NCBI GenBank assembly: GCA_013824865.1
Contig: PNON01000003.1
Location: 1 to 64,000 of the forward strand
Direction: 5' to 3'
Length of the DNA stretch: 64,000 nucleotides
Origin: Anaerolinea sp.
GTDB lineage: Bacteria > Chloroflexota > Anaerolineae > Anaerolineales > Anaerolineaceae
Below, piece after piece: positions 44,533-53,877 of the stretch. Below the pieces are notes generated by a model. It was not told the origin of the DNA. It worked only from the letters and a program-made list of their open reading frames with translations, and ran no database searches. Positions within the stretch are counted from its first letter, which is position 1, and each line of letters opens with the position of its first letter. Made by a program: the position numbers and the translations under genes.

Positions 44533-47292
44533 TTAGAAAAGTTCTTTAACAAGTGTGGTCAAAGATCCTTTTTTCATGTGGATGCGTATGATCCTGCGTT
44601 TCCTGGCAACCAGTGATTCATAATCACCCAGAGCTTGCGCGCGCTCTAGTGTTCCAAAACTTAGGTCGCCGTAGTCCAAATCATGCAAGGGTTCCCTTGT
44701 GATCTGAATAAAGATCCCAGTATTTGGGCCTCCTTTGTGTAATTGACCGGTGGAATGCAGAAATCGCGGCCCAAAACCACGAGTTGCTGCCATTCCCGTC
44801 TTTTTCTGGATATTGCGGCGCATTTTATCCATAGCTTTAATAATGCTCTTATCATACGGAAGGTAAGCATTTATGGCTGTATAGTCGCCTGCTTTGCCCA
44901 TAGCGAGAACATGGTTAACAATTTCCTTCAGTTTCATGTTCTGTCGAATGCCCAAATACTCTGGTGCATAAATATTAACCTTATCGTTCTTCCATAGGAT
45001 CGGCGGCTCATCCAGAACGCCCTTTTGCTGGTATTCCTTGATTTTATTCGCAGTCCTAATTTTATTATCTTGCACATCTGGTTGATCGAAGACGTTCACT
45101 TTAAGAATCGAGCAGGCGACTGTTGTTGCGAATTCCCAGCGGTAGAATTCCTGAAATATAACCTCCCGATTACGAAAATTAATGACAACCACCGGCTGTT
45201 TTGCCTTTTCAAGTTTCCGGATATGCGTGTCAAATGCTCCGTTTAATCTGAGATAGATTGTCAGTCTGTCTGAGCAATAATCCCTGGCAGGAAGCGTATA
45301 TTCCTCCACAACAGGTACAATACCAAATCCTTTCTTTCCGCTGCTCTCAGCTACCAACTGCTCGATCCAGTTTCCAAAAGGTCTGATTTCTGGGTCAGCC
45401 AACAGGCTAAGTTTATTCTTCGCTCCTAGTGCAGCCTGCCCGATGACCGCTCCAAGCACCAATCCCGGATTCCTCCCCGCAGGTTCCGTCGAAAAACATT
45501 GACGAGCCATGCTGCCTGCTTTTTTCAGAATCTTAGATGGGTCAATGCCCAGTAATGCTGCGGGAACCAGCCCAAAAGCTGTAAGCGCTGAGAAGCGTCC
45601 GCCAACACTCGAGTGTGCGTAGAATACTTTTCGAAATCCGCGCTCTATTGCCAATTTATCCAGGGATGTTCCCTGATCCGTGATAGCAACAAAATGCATG
45701 CCAGTATCCTCCTTGAAGTTTTTATAACACTTCGCCCAGAAGAAATCCAAAAAGGCATTCACCTCGCTTGTTCCACCTGATTTTGAGGAAACAATGAACA
45801 AGCTTTTTTCTAAATCTTTGCCGCGATATAATGATCGGATCTGGTCAGGATCGGTGGAATCTACCACGACGAGGTCCAAGCCTGATGTACTCCCTAAAAC
45901 CAGTTTGAATACTTCAGGAGCGAGCGAAGATCCTCCCATGCCGAGAATAAAAATGTGTTTATATCCACACTGTATGACATCATCTTTGAACGATTTGATC
46001 TCATCCACAATTGCCATGGATGTGGATGGCAGATCAAGCCAACCCAAGCGGTTTTTTATTTCCCCCGCTTCACCAGGATCATCCGTCCACACTTTGGGAT
46101 CATGAGCGTATATTCGTTCAATCATCCTCGCGTTATCCAATTTCTGGATTTGTTGGGTAACATCCTTCCCCAGACTGCCAAGCCGCTTGTTCATCCCTCG
46201 GCGTTTTATCTCAATGGAACGAATCAGGCTCCGATATGCGTCCGCGAAGATTTGTATCCCTTCTTTTTCCAATAGGACACCAACATCTTCCAGGGATATT
46301 CCCAGTTCTTGCAGGCTCTGAATAGTGCACCGAGCGCCTTCCAGGTTGGTTGTTATCGTTTTCACTGTTTTGCCATGGTCTAAAAACCTTGTTAAAGTAG
46401 CAGGAGGAACAGTATTAACGGTGTCAGGTCCAATCAATTCATCCACATAGACCACATCACTATATTCAGGGTTCTTGGTTCCAGTACTCGCCCAGAGTGG
46501 CCGCTGAACCTGTGCACCTTTTTGTGTCAGTGCTTTAAATCGGCTGGAACTAAACTCCTTTTGAAATACCTCATAAACCAATCGGGTATTCGCTATGGCA
46601 GCCTTCCCATACAAATCCTTGATTTTTGCTGATTGTGAAGGCATATCTACCAACATCTTATCAATCTTGGTATCCACACGGGAGACAAAGAAAGAAGCAA
46701 CAGAAGCAATGTTCTCGATTGAATTACCATCAGTTAATCGTTTCTCCAGACCAGATAAAAATGCTTCGACCACCTTGCGGTAACGGGAAAGAGTAAAGAT
46801 CAATGTTACATTCACATTGATTCCTTCCCTGATAAGCTTCTCGGTGGTAACCAATCCAGCCAATGTGGCCGGCACCTTGATCATGATATTCGGCCGCTGG
46901 TATTTCCGCCAAATTTCACGCGCTTCAGAGAGCATCTTCTTGGAATTGCCTGCATGCATAGGATTGACCTCTATGCTGACATACCCATCTTTTCGATTGG
47001 ATGCCTGATAGAGGGGCATGAATGAATCAGCTGCGCTTAGAATATCCTCTCTAGCCAGTTGATTGTAAATCTCTTCTGATGAAAAACCCGCGATAGCCAT
47101 TGAAAGGATTGCGTCATCATAATCCTCTGTTTTACTGATGGCTGTATTGAAGATGCTTGGATTTGAGGTAACACCATAAATCAGCCCATCTTTGATCATT
47201 CTGTCTAGAGAACCATCGGCCAAGATGGAGCGTTGAATACTGTCAAACCAAACGGATTGTCCGATATTATTTAACTTTTTACAATTATTCAT
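44533..47292 (-). CDS. Bifunctional transaldolase / phosphoglucose isomerase
   Basis: 919 residues in one frame. Residues ~1-360 are transaldolase (TalB/Tal type): IGQSVWFDSIQRS, GVTSNPSIF, and the Schiff-base Lys in IMIKVPAT. Residues ~400-919 are phosphoglucose isomerase: LGMGGSSLAPEV, VSSKSGGTSEV, VGGRFSALTAFGLVP and the C-terminal FLHSTGQLHKGGP. The fusion links glycolysis and the pentose phosphate shunt in one polypeptide and is known from some cyanobacteria and Chloroflexi. I start at ATG 47292, 8 codons inside the ORF-track start, overlapping rpiB by 8 nt. Both active-site sets look intact. Confidence 0.93.
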   Translation of the reverse strand: MNNCKKLNNIGQSVWFDSIQRSILADGSLDRMIKDGLIYGVTSNPSIFNTAISKTEDYDDAILSMAIAGFSSEEIYNQLAREDILSAADSFMPLYQASNRKDGYVSIEVNPMHAGNSKKMLSEAREIWRKYQRPNIMIKVPATLAGLVTTEKLIREGINVNVTLIFTLSRYRKVVEAFLSGLEKRLTDGNSIENIASVASFFVSRVDTKIDKMLVDMPSQSAKIKDLYGKAAIANTRLVYEVFQKEFSSSRFKALTQKGAQVQRPLWASTGTKNPEYSDVVYVDELIGPDTVNTVPPATLTRFLDHGKTVKTITTNLEGARCTIQSLQELGISLEDVGVLLEKEGIQIFADAYRSLIRSIEIKRRGMNKRLGSLGKDVTQQIQKLDNARMIERIYAHDPKVWTDDPGEAGEIKNRLGWLDLPSTSMAIVDEIKSFKDDVIQCGYKHIFILGMGGSSLAPEVFKLVLGSTSGLDLVVVDSTDPDQIRSLYRGKDLEKSLFIVSSKSGGTSEVNAFLDFFWAKCYKNFKEDTGMHFVAITDQGTSLDKLAIERGFRKVFYAHSSVGGRFSALTAFGLVPAALLGIDPSKILKKAGSMARQCFSTEPAGRNPGLVLGAVIGQAALGAKNKLSLLADPEIRPFGNWIEQLVAESSGKKGFGIVPVVEEYTLPARDYCSDRLTIYLRLNGAFDTHIRKLEKAKQPVVVINFRNREVIFQEFYRWEFATTVACSILKVNVFDQPDVQDNKIRTANKIKEYQQKGVLDEPPILWKNDKVNIYAPEYLGIRQNMKLKEIVNHVLAMGKAGDYTAINAYLPYDKSIIKAMDKMRRNIQKKTGMAATRGFGPRFLHSTGQLHKGGPNTGIFIQITREPLHDLDYGDLSFGTLERAQALGDYESLVARKRRIIRIHMKKGSLTTLVKELF

Positions 47293-47746
47293 GCGAGCTG
47301 CTTCTCTTTGCCTCAATCGCCTTTATTTTGTTGAACCTGCGGATAAATCTTTCATCCTCAATAAATTCTGCATTCAGGAAAGCAACAACGATTTCCATGG
47401 CTGGCTCGGGACCGATTACCCTGCCTCCCAGGCAAAGCACATTCATGCCATCATGCTCGACGCCCTGATGGGCGGAATAGGTATCATGGCAAATGGCAGC
47501 GTATACACCAGTCATCTTATTGGCAGTAATGCACACCCCCACCCCGGAACCACATATCAGTATGCCCCGTTCAGCAGATTTTGAACTGATTGCTGCGCCT
47601 ACTTTTTCCGCGTAATCGGGATAATCTACTTTCTCATCCCCATAAACACCAACATCCAAAATCTCATGTCCGAGTGATTGGACAGCGTCAACAACATATT
47701 TTTTCAAGATTAAACCCGCATGATCTGTACCTATGGCTACGCGCAT
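47285..47746 (-). CDS. rpiB: Ribose-5-phosphate isomerase B
   Basis: 153 residues, LacAB/RpiB family. It interconverts ribose-5-phosphate and ribulose-5-phosphate. Motifs: GTDHAGLILK, LICGSGVGVCITANK (anion hole and active-site Cys-type region) and GMNVLCLGGRVIG. It overlaps the transaldolase/isomerase gene by 8 nt and follows tkt by 12 nt. Confidence 0.95.
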   Translation of the reverse strand: MRVAIGTDHAGLILKKYVVDAVQSLGHEILDVGVYGDEKVDYPDYAEKVGAAISSKSAERGILICGSGVGVCITANKMTGVYAAICHDTYSAHQGVEHDGMNVLCLGGRVIGPEPAMEIVVAFLNAEFIEDERFIRRFNKIKAIEAKRSSSHE

Positions 47747-47758
47747 ATTATCACCCTA

Positions 47759-49768
47759 TTATTTATTCAACAATTGTTTAGCTCGAAAGAGTACATTTTC
47801 CACCGTGAAGCCATAATGTAAAAACAAATCTTTCGCCGGGGCAGAAGCGCCAAAGCAGTCAATCCCAATCACTTCACCCAAAGTACCTGTCCATTCCAGC
47901 CACCCCTGCGTACTCCCTGCCTCGACTGCCAAACGTTTACTGACATTCCGTGGTAATACTGCTTCTCGATATTCCTTTGGTTGCAGACGAAAGATTTCCC
48001 AGCTTGGGAAAGATACCAGGCGAACGTTGAAACCATCCAAAGCTAATTTATCACCCGCAGCAGCGATCAATGCCACTTCTGATCCACTCGCCATCAGAAT
48101 GATATCCGGTTGGCCTTTACCCAGGTCTGCAAGGATATATGCACCTTTTTGTAACCCTGAGGCTGATGCGTAAATCTGCCGGTCTAGCGTAGGAACCGCC
48201 TGCCTTGAAAATAACAGCGCATTTGGGCATTTCCGGTTGCCTAGTGTATATTTCCAAGCTTCCACCACTTCATTTGCGTCTGCAGGCCGTATGACAGTCA
48301 GGTTTGGAATTAGCCTAAGCGATGCAAGCTGTTCGACTGGCTGATGCGTGGGGCCGTCTTCTCCCAACCCGATGCTGTCATGGGTGAAAATCCAAATGCT
48401 CGGCAAGTGTGATAGCCCAGAAATTCTTACCGCAGGACGCATATAATCCGAGAAAACCAGGAATGTGGCGCCATAAGGAATTACGCCACCATGGTAGGCC
48501 ATGCCATTCACAATTGCACCCATGCCATGCTCGCGCACACCAAAATGAAAGTTCCTGCCACCGGGATTGATAGCCTGATATGCAGCAGAATCCTTAATCC
48601 ATGTGTTCGTGGAGGGGGTCAGGTCAGCAGATCCGCCTACCAATTCGGGAATGTTTTTCGCCAGTGCATTAATCACCTGTCCAGAGGATGCGCGCGTAGC
48701 CATCCCCTTGGGATCAGGTATAAAGACGGGTAAACCTGTCTGCCAGTTCTCTGGTAATTCCCCATCAATTTGCCTTTTAAGCTGCTGTCCTAAATCCGGA
48801 TAGGCTTTTGAGTACTCATTAAATACATTTTCCCACTGGGCTTCTGCAGCTTGCCCTGAAGTAATGGCTTTTCTAAAAAAACCAAGCACATCCGCAGGGA
48901 TATGAAACCTTGGCTCAGTCGGCCAGCCAGAATTCAACTTGGCTGCATCGAGTTCTGCATCTCCTGGCGGTTCCCCGTGTGCTTTGGCTGTATCCTGCCG
49001 GGTGGGTAAACCATACCCGATATGCGTACGGCAGATGATCAAGCTGGGACGGGGATCTTGTTTTGCTTCGTGGATGGCTCTATCAATATCATCGACATCA
49101 TTCCCATCTGCGACATGTAATACCTGCCACCCATAAGCTGCAAATCGAGCGCCACGATCCTCTGTAAATGCAATTTCTGTGGATCCGTCAATGCTGATAC
49201 GGTTGTCATCATATAGATAGATCAATTTTCCCAACTTCAAATGCCCGGCAAGCGAAGCCGCCTCTGAAGAAACGCCTTCCATCAAATCGCCATCCGTCAC
49301 GATGGCATACACATAATGATCGATCAGGTTGAAATCTGCCCGGTTAAACTGGGCAGCCAGAAAAGATTCCGCAATCGCCATTCCCACCCCATTAGACAGC
49401 CCTTGTCCAAGCGGACCAGTCGTAGTTTCCACGCCTGGCGTCAGTCCATATTCTGGGTGACCGGGGGTTAGGGATCCGAGCTGTCTAAACCTTTTTAGCT
49501 CATCCAAAGTAAGATCGTACCCTGTAATGTGTAAGAGGGCGTACAGGAGCATCGAGCCATGTCCGCCTGAGAGGATAAAACGGTCACGGTCGAACCATTT
49601 GGGGTTGGTCGGATTGTGCCTCAAATGCCTGGTCCAGATGGTATATGCCATAGCGGCTGTGCCCATCGGCAAGCCGGGGTGGCCTGAATTTGCTTTTTGC
49701 ACTCCATCCACAGCTAAAAATCGGAGCGCGAGAATAGCTTGATTTTGTAATTCTTGATCGATTGTCAT
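47759..49768 (-). CDS. tkt: Transketolase
   Basis: 669 residues, thiamine-diphosphate enzyme moving two-carbon units between sugar phosphates. Motifs: [10 protein letters not shown] (TPP-proximal), [14 protein letters not shown], the TPP motif [15 protein letters not shown]...DDN, and the C-terminal domain with [15 protein letters not shown]. First gene of the pentose phosphate operon; GGAG 4 nt upstream of the ATG. Length is normal for the bacterial type. Confidence 0.97.
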   Translation of the reverse strand: MTIDQELQNQAILALRFLAVDGVQKANSGHPGLPMGTAAMAYTIWTRHLRHNPTNPKWFDRDRFILSGGHGSMLLYALLHITGYDLTLDELKRFRQLGSLTPGHPEYGLTPGVETTTGPLGQGLSNGVGMAIAESFLAAQFNRADFNLIDHYVYAIVTDGDLMEGVSSEAASLAGHLKLGKLIYLYDDNRISIDGSTEIAFTEDRGARFAAYGWQVLHVADGNDVDDIDRAIHEAKQDPRPSLIICRTHIGYGLPTRQDTAKAHGEPPGDAELDAAKLNSGWPTEPRFHIPADVLGFFRKAITSGQAAEAQWENVFNEYSKAYPDLGQQLKRQIDGELPENWQTGLPVFIPDPKGMATRASSGQVINALAKNIPELVGGSADLTPSTNTWIKDSAAYQAINPGGRNFHFGVREHGMGAIVNGMAYHGGVIPYGATFLVFSDYMRPAVRISGLSHLPSIWIFTHDSIGLGEDGPTHQPVEQLASLRLIPNLTVIRPADANEVVEAWKYTLGNRKCPNALLFSRQAVPTLDRQIYASASGLQKGAYILADLGKGQPDIILMASGSEVALIAAAGDKLALDGFNVRLVSFPSWEIFRLQPKEYREAVLPRNVSKRLAVEAGSTQGWLEWTGTLGEVIGIDCFGASAPAKDLFLHYGFTVENVLFRAKQLLNK

Positions 49769-49806
49769 GATGCTCCAGATAGCGTTGTGTAACTAATTTT
49801 CACTAA

Positions 49807-49812
49807 ATTATA
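49807..49812 (-). promoter_or_regulatory. Candidate -10 box for the tkt operon
   Basis: TATAAT on the minus strand, 38 nt before the tkt ATG, just downstream of the terminator of the HMA gene. No good -35 was found. Confidence 0.35.
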
Positions 49813-49820
49813 GCCCAAAT

Positions 49821-49845
49821 AATAAAAATGAGCCTTTTGGCTCAT
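49821..49845 (-). terminator. Terminator of the HMA metal-chaperone gene
   Basis: Minus strand reads ATGAGCC-AAAA-GGCTCAT followed by TTTTATTATT. It lies between the HMA gene and tkt and separates their transcripts. Confidence 0.82.
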
Positions 49846-49897
49846 CTGTGAATGGATTATTGAGTTGGCGGGTAATTGATATCTGCTAACACACTTT

Positions 49898-50062
49898 TTA
49901 TTTTTCTGCGCTCGCAGGTGTTTGAAATGTAACCGTTATTTCCTTCGTATCCTTGTCACCATCAACGGATGTTACTCCTTCGAGTTCGCTAAGATCGGTT
50001 TTGATGGTATGAACACAATGGTTACAGGATATATTGGCTATGTGATATGTGGCTTTTTCCAT
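49898..50062 (-). CDS. Small HMA-domain metal-binding protein (CopZ-like)
   Basis: 54 residues, too short for the ORF track. It starts MEKATYHIANISCNHCVH, with the heavy-metal motif C13-N-H-C16 and the HMA fold pattern (IKTDLSELEGVTSVDG...ITVTF). Such proteins carry Cu+ or other soft metals to a P-type ATPase or regulator. AAAGGA lies 7 nt before the ATG. It ends short of a usual CopZ by ~12 residues. The upstream region carries a perfect 13-bp inverted repeat that may be its operator. No metal ATPase is in the window. Confidence 0.85.
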   Translation of the reverse strand: MEKATYHIANISCNHCVHTIKTDLSELEGVTSVDGDKDTKEITVTFQTPASAEK

Positions 50063-50075
50063 AGGATTTCCTTTC

Positions 50076-50119
50076 TTTTACAATAATTCTAACAAATATG
50101 CACGAAAATTATTGTAAAA
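50076..50119. repeat. Perfect 13-bp inverted repeat, possible operator
   Basis: TTTTACAATAATT at 50076-50088 is mirrored by AATTATTGTAAAA at 50107-50119, with an 18-nt spacer. It lies between the divergent HMA chaperone and the SDR-fol genes, 14 nt before the HMA start codon. Its position suits a repressor or metal sensor site; an RNA hairpin is the alternative. Confidence 0.65.
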
Positions 50120-50197
50120 TGATTATACGCGTTCCTTCATCCATTCTTGACCTCTACCACCAAGCAATCTAAACTATCCAATGGATTATGAATCAGT

Positions 50198-50947
50198 ATG
50201 CAAAATCAGACCATAACAAATAAACCTCTTAGTGGCAAGAATATTCTGATCACGGGTGCAGCGCGACGGGTGGGAAAGATCCTTGCCCTTGCTGCCGCCA
50301 GATCAGGCGCGAACCTTATCATCCACCACAATAATTCACCAAGGTTTGCAATAGATACACGAGAGGAAATATTAGCTCTGGGATGCAAGGTCAATATTGT
50401 TAAAGCAGATCTTTCAGACCCCAATCAAGCTATGGAATTATTGGATAAAGCGAGTATCTTTGGCAGGATAGACACCCTGGTGAATAATGCGGCTATTTTC
50501 GAGCCAGTGAATATATTTACCACCACGCCTGAAGACTGGCAACGGCACTTAAATATTAATCTAACCGCTCCATTTCTTCTTTCACAATCGCTGGCAAGAC
50601 AAACACCTTCCGATGGCATGGCAAGGATAATAAATATTTTAGATTGGAGGGCCCTCAGACCGGGAGTGGATCATTTTCCATACACAATTTCAAAAGCTGC
50701 CCTGGCAGCCATGACACAATCACTCGCTTTATCTCTTGCCCCAAATATCATCGTTAATGCTTTAGCACTTGGCGCCATACTTCCCCCATCAGATCAGCCT
50801 GGTCAACCAGATATTATCCGCAACGTGCCAGCCAGGCGCTGGTCAACCCCAGAGGAATTAAGCGCTGCTTTCCTCTTTCTTCTTACCGGCCCTGAATATA
50901 TCACTGGTGAGATCATCCATTTGGATGGTGGCCGACACCTTGTCTAA
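50198..50947 (+). CDS. Short-chain dehydrogenase, pteridine reductase-like
   Basis: 249 residues, SDR fold. The cofactor motif TGAARRVGK has the Arg seen in pteridine reductases (TGxxxRxG) and the active site reads Y-T-I-S-K. NNAAIFEP and DWRALRPG are also of the PTR1/FolM style. Directly followed by folB (11-nt gap) and folK, which points to dihydropteridine or dihydromonapterin reduction and not to fatty acid or sugar chemistry. PTR1/FolM can supply reduced folate or pterin where classic dihydrofolate reductase is missing. No DHFR is in the window, but that is not proof of absence. Confidence 0.72.
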   Translation: MQNQTITNKPLSGKNILITGAARRVGKILALAAARSGANLIIHHNNSPRFAIDTREEILALGCKVNIVKADLSDPNQAMELLDKASIFGRIDTLVNNAAIFEPVNIFTTTPEDWQRHLNINLTAPFLLSQSLARQTPSDGMARIINILDWRALRPGVDHFPYTISKAALAAMTQSLALSLAPNIIVNALALGAILPPSDQPGQPDIIRNVPARRWSTPEELSAAFLFLLTGPEYITGEIIHLDGGRHLV

Positions 50948-50958
50948 TAGGAGCATAC

Positions 50959-51312
50959 ATGGATCAGATCATCATTAAAGATATCCTGGCACGTGGAATC
51001 ATCGGGATAAACGACACGGAACGGGTCAATCCGCAAGATATTTTGATCAATCTTATCATCTCTACTGATATTACCAAAGCTGGTGAAACGGATGATATTG
51101 AGTGCTGCGTCAATTACAAAACTGTTATCAAGAAGGTGCTTGACCTGGCAGAAACTGCGAATAGATTGACAGTTGAAGCCCTGGCAAGCGATATTGCTTC
51201 CCTTGTTTTGGCAATTCCCCTAGTGAAAGGAGTGCGGGTGCGGGTGGAAAAACCGGGTGCTGTGCGCTTTGCTGGCTCTGTTGGAGTGGAAATCGAGCGG
51301 TGGAAAACTTAA
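50959..51312 (+). CDS. folB: Dihydroneopterin aldolase
   Basis: 117 residues. It splits dihydroneopterin to hydroxymethyl-dihydropterin in folate synthesis. Motifs: KDILARGIIGINDTER at the N-terminus, CVNYKTVIKKV, and VRVRVEKPGAVRFAGSVGVEI at the end. Standard length for FolB; overlaps folK by 13 nt. Confidence 0.92.
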   Translation: MDQIIIKDILARGIIGINDTERVNPQDILINLIISTDITKAGETDDIECCVNYKTVIKKVLDLAETANRLTVEALASDIASLVLAIPLVKGVRVRVEKPGAVRFAGSVGVEIERWKT

Positions 51313-51776
51313 AACAACATACTGTTATCCTGCTCATCGGATCCAATATTGATCCGTATTACCATCTGCCTCGAATCCTTGCAGATATCAGCCAGCAATT
51401 CACGATCACCGCTCAGTCGGTCATCTATGAAACGCTACCAGTAGGTGAAACGGGATCAAATTTCTTGAATATTGCCATCTCCATTATTACAACCCTTGAT
51501 ATTCACTCGCTTAAAAACAATGCGTTACAAAATATTGAAATACGCCATGGTCGTAAACGTTCGGCTGATAAATATGCACCCCGCACCGCGGATATTGACA
51601 TCATTGCTTTTGATGATAAGGTGCTCGAAAGCAACCTGTGGCAAATAGCATTCATAGCGGTTCCAGTTTCTGATATTGCACCAGAATTGCTCAATGCAAA
51701 TACTGGTGAGCTCTTGAAGGAGCGAGCAGAGCAATTAAAAGAAACAAGCTGGATAGTTGCCCATCCAGCTCTTTGA
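51300..51776 (+). CDS. folK: Hydroxymethyl-dihydropterin pyrophosphokinase
   Basis: 158 residues. It moves pyrophosphate from ATP to the pterin alcohol. Motifs: LLIGSNIDP, VIYETLPVG, FLNIAISI, RHGRKRSADKYAPRTADIDIIAFDD (with the catalytic Arg/Asp residues) and VPVSDIAPEL. The GTG start overlaps folB. It converges on folE across 13 nt. Confidence 0.92.
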   Translation: MENLKQHTVILLIGSNIDPYYHLPRILADISQQFTITAQSVIYETLPVGETGSNFLNIAISIITTLDIHSLKNNALQNIEIRHGRKRSADKYAPRTADIDIIAFDDKVLESNLWQIAFIAVPVSDIAPELLNANTGELLKERAEQLKETSWIVAHPAL

Positions 51777-51789
51777 AAATATCACTCAC

Positions 51790-52425
51790 TTAGATATGCA
51801 GAGGTTCCGCTGCCCTGGAGATATTATCCAGGAACTCCATACGGGTTGCCATATTATTTCTAAAATACCCATGTACCGCGGAAGTAGTCATCCGTGCATC
51901 CGTCTTTTTTACTCCTCGCATCATTGAGCAAAGGTGCAACGCTTCGATAACCACCGCTACCCCTTTGGGATGTAATAGCTCATTTAAGAAATCTGCCACC
52001 TGACTTGTCATACGCTCTTGAACTTGCAGCCGCTTCGCAAACATATCCACAACCCGCGGAATCTTGGATAAACCGATGACTTTACCATCCGGCACATATG
52101 CCACATGCGCACGTCCGATAAATGGCAGCATATGATGCTCGCACATGCTGTAGAACTCTATATCCCGTACAATCACCATCTGATCATATTGAACATCAAA
52201 TATGGCATCATTGACCATGGCTACTGGGTCCACCCGATAACCAGCCAATAGCTCTTCGTACATCCGCGATACTCTCTCCGGAGTCTTTTTCAAACCATCA
52301 CGCACAGGGTCTTCACCGACAGCTTCTATAATGGATGTTATTGCTGCCTGCAATGCCTCAAAGTTCATCTCTTTGCCTGAGATGAGTTGAGCTGCCCGAT
52401 ATACACTTTCATTATCTCCAAACAT
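51790..52425 (-). CDS. folE: GTP cyclohydrolase I
   Basis: 211 residues. First step of folate and pterin synthesis: GTP to dihydroneopterin triphosphate. Zinc ligands and catalytic sites: MCEHHMLPF (Cys, His), HLCSMMRGV (Cys); [10 protein letters not shown] and the [17 protein letters not shown] motif are typical. The ORF track starts at a TTG inside a hairpin loop. I pick ATG 52425 because GAGG lies 5 nt upstream; ATG 52440 is possible but has no Shine-Dalgarno. It is convergent with folK and follows hpf after a hairpin. Confidence 0.93.
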   Translation of the reverse strand: MFGDNESVYRAAQLISGKEMNFEALQAAITSIIEAVGEDPVRDGLKKTPERVSRMYEELLAGYRVDPVAMVNDAIFDVQYDQMVIVRDIEFYSMCEHHMLPFIGRAHVAYVPDGKVIGLSKIPRVVDMFAKRLQVQERMTSQVADFLNELLHPKGVAVVIEALHLCSMMRGVKKTDARMTTSAVHGYFRNNMATRMEFLDNISRAAEPLHI

Positions 52426-52445
52426 GCATTCCTCATTCATTAAGT

Positions 52446-52472
52446 CGGGGCGGAAAAACAATATCCGCCCCG
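52446..52472 (-). promoter_or_regulatory. GC-rich hairpin between hpf and folE
   Basis: CGGGGCGGA/TCCGCCCCG, a perfect 9-bp stem with a 9-nt loop. On the minus strand there is no U-run after it, so it is not a simple terminator. It ends 21 nt before the folE ATG at 52425 and could act as an mRNA stabiliser or translational control site. Confidence 0.5.
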
Positions 52473-52505
52473 GTTATTTACTCATGATGTATATCCTGAA
52501 ATCAA

Positions 52506-53069
52506 TTATCCTATATCTGGCATTATTAAGCCATAAGAGCCATCCCGGCGATGATAAAGAACATTCAGACTATTCGTGGCGACATTATAAAATACAAAGA
52601 AGTCCTCGTGCCCGAGCAAGTTCATCTGTTCAATGGCCTCCAGTTCGTCCATAGGCACCATTTTGAATATCTTTCTGCGCATGATTATACTATTCGCAAC
52701 TGGTTCCTGGGCTTCAGCAGGTATTTCAGTTACTTCCGCTACACTGCGACCGTCTCCACGGCCTTTATAGTGCTTCCCCTTGTATCTTTCGATCTGGCGC
52801 TGCATTTTTTCAATAGCGGCATCGTAAGCTGCAAATATATCATCTGATCTTTCTTCAGTGCGTAGGATGTACCCTTTCCCACGGATTGTGATCTGCGCCA
52901 CTTGCCGGTCTGACACACTGCGGGCAGATTTAACGTATGCCAAGTCCACCTTAACATCATCCATATTGGTCAACATCCGGTCAAATTTTACTGCTTTCTT
53001 GCTGACATACTCCCTGATACGATCTGAGATTTCCATGTTTTTGCCGAATATTTCTAGTTTTGTAGTCAT
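52506..53069 (-). CDS. hpf: Ribosome hibernation promoting factor, long form
   Basis: 187 residues. It pairs ribosomes into inactive 100S dimers in slow growth. The N-terminal HPF/RaiA domain (KLEIFGKNMEISDRIREYVSKKA; VDLAYVKSARSV) is followed by a linker and a C-terminal dimerisation domain with EAIEQMNLLGHEDFFVFYN and YHRRDGSYGLIMP. I start at ATG 53069 (GGAGG 5 nt upstream). It is the last gene of the Tad/comF strand run; being a long-form HPF it needs no RMF. Confidence 0.93.
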   Translation of the reverse strand: MTTKLEIFGKNMEISDRIREYVSKKAVKFDRMLTNMDDVKVDLAYVKSARSVSDRQVAQITIRGKGYILRTEERSDDIFAAYDAAIEKMQRQIERYKGKHYKGRGDGRSVAEVTEIPAEAQEPVANSIIMRRKIFKMVPMDELEAIEQMNLLGHEDFFVFYNVATNSLNVLYHRRDGSYGLIMPDIG

Positions 53070-53124
53070 CGTGTCCTCCATTTGTCGTTACTTTATTATA
53101 TTAAATACTCTTACGGGGATTAAA

Positions 53125-53859
53125 TCAAGTATATCTATGTACAAGCATCGCCCGCGCTACAGACAATCCATAGATACTTGTGGCGCCGGCAGCTTTCAAA
53201 GCTCTTGCACTTTCTTCCATCGTTGCTCCGGTGGTGATGATATCATCCACAACAAGCACGGATCTCCCCTCAACCATATTAGTATCAGCGTGGAATGCGT
53301 CCTTGACATTAACCTTTCTATTTTCAGCACTGAGGTCAACCTGCGAAATAGTTTCTCGGCTACGTTTCAATATCCGGGAATGATAGGGTATCCTGGATTT
53401 TAGTGCGATCGGGTACGCTATCATTGCTGCCTGATTATATCCGCGCTCTTTCAGGCGAGCCCTCCCAAGTGGAACCGGGACGATGAGGTCAATCTTCCAT
53501 CCCAGCTTTTGAAGAAAGTTGGTACTCTTACTCGCAAGAATCTCTCCAATTCCCAGGTCATTCTTGTACTTTAAGGCATGCAGAGCTTCCCTTATTTCCC
53601 CCTCATAGCTATACTGCGATCGAATACTGCTGAAACTGGGTGGATTATTACTACACTCATCACACTGCTCATTCCCCTCAGCTGGAATTCCGCAACAATC
53701 GCAAACTAAATCAGGTAATAGGTTAAGTTTGCTTTCGCAATGGTTACACCATCTAACCCCTGGAACACCACAGCCGCTGCAAGTCGGTGGAAATAGCCAA
53801 TCCAGCGCTTCCCAAAATAATTGATAACCAGAATAGGCGTATTGTTCCCGCTGGATCAT
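53125..53859 (-). CDS. ComF-family phosphoribosyltransferase-like protein
   Basis: 244 residues. An N-terminal zinc-ribbon-like region (two Cys pairs, CSGCGVPGVRWCNHC, then CDCCG) is followed by a PRTase domain with the nucleotide loop VLVVDDIITTGAT. In competent bacteria ComFC-type proteins are needed for DNA uptake. It starts 18 nt after the tadC stop, so it is likely read from the Tad operon. Zinc ligands are mostly intact. Confidence 0.87.
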   Translation of the reverse strand: MIQREQYAYSGYQLFWEALDWLFPPTCSGCGVPGVRWCNHCESKLNLLPDLVCDCCGIPAEGNEQCDECSNNPPSFSSIRSQYSYEGEIREALHALKYKNDLGIGEILASKSTNFLQKLGWKIDLIVPVPLGRARLKERGYNQAAMIAYPIALKSRIPYHSRILKRSRETISQVDLSAENRKVNVKDAFHADTNMVEGRSVLVVDDIITTGATMEESARALKAAGATSIYGLSVARAMLVHRYT

Positions 53860-53877
53860 CTTTCGTGGATTGTTGAC

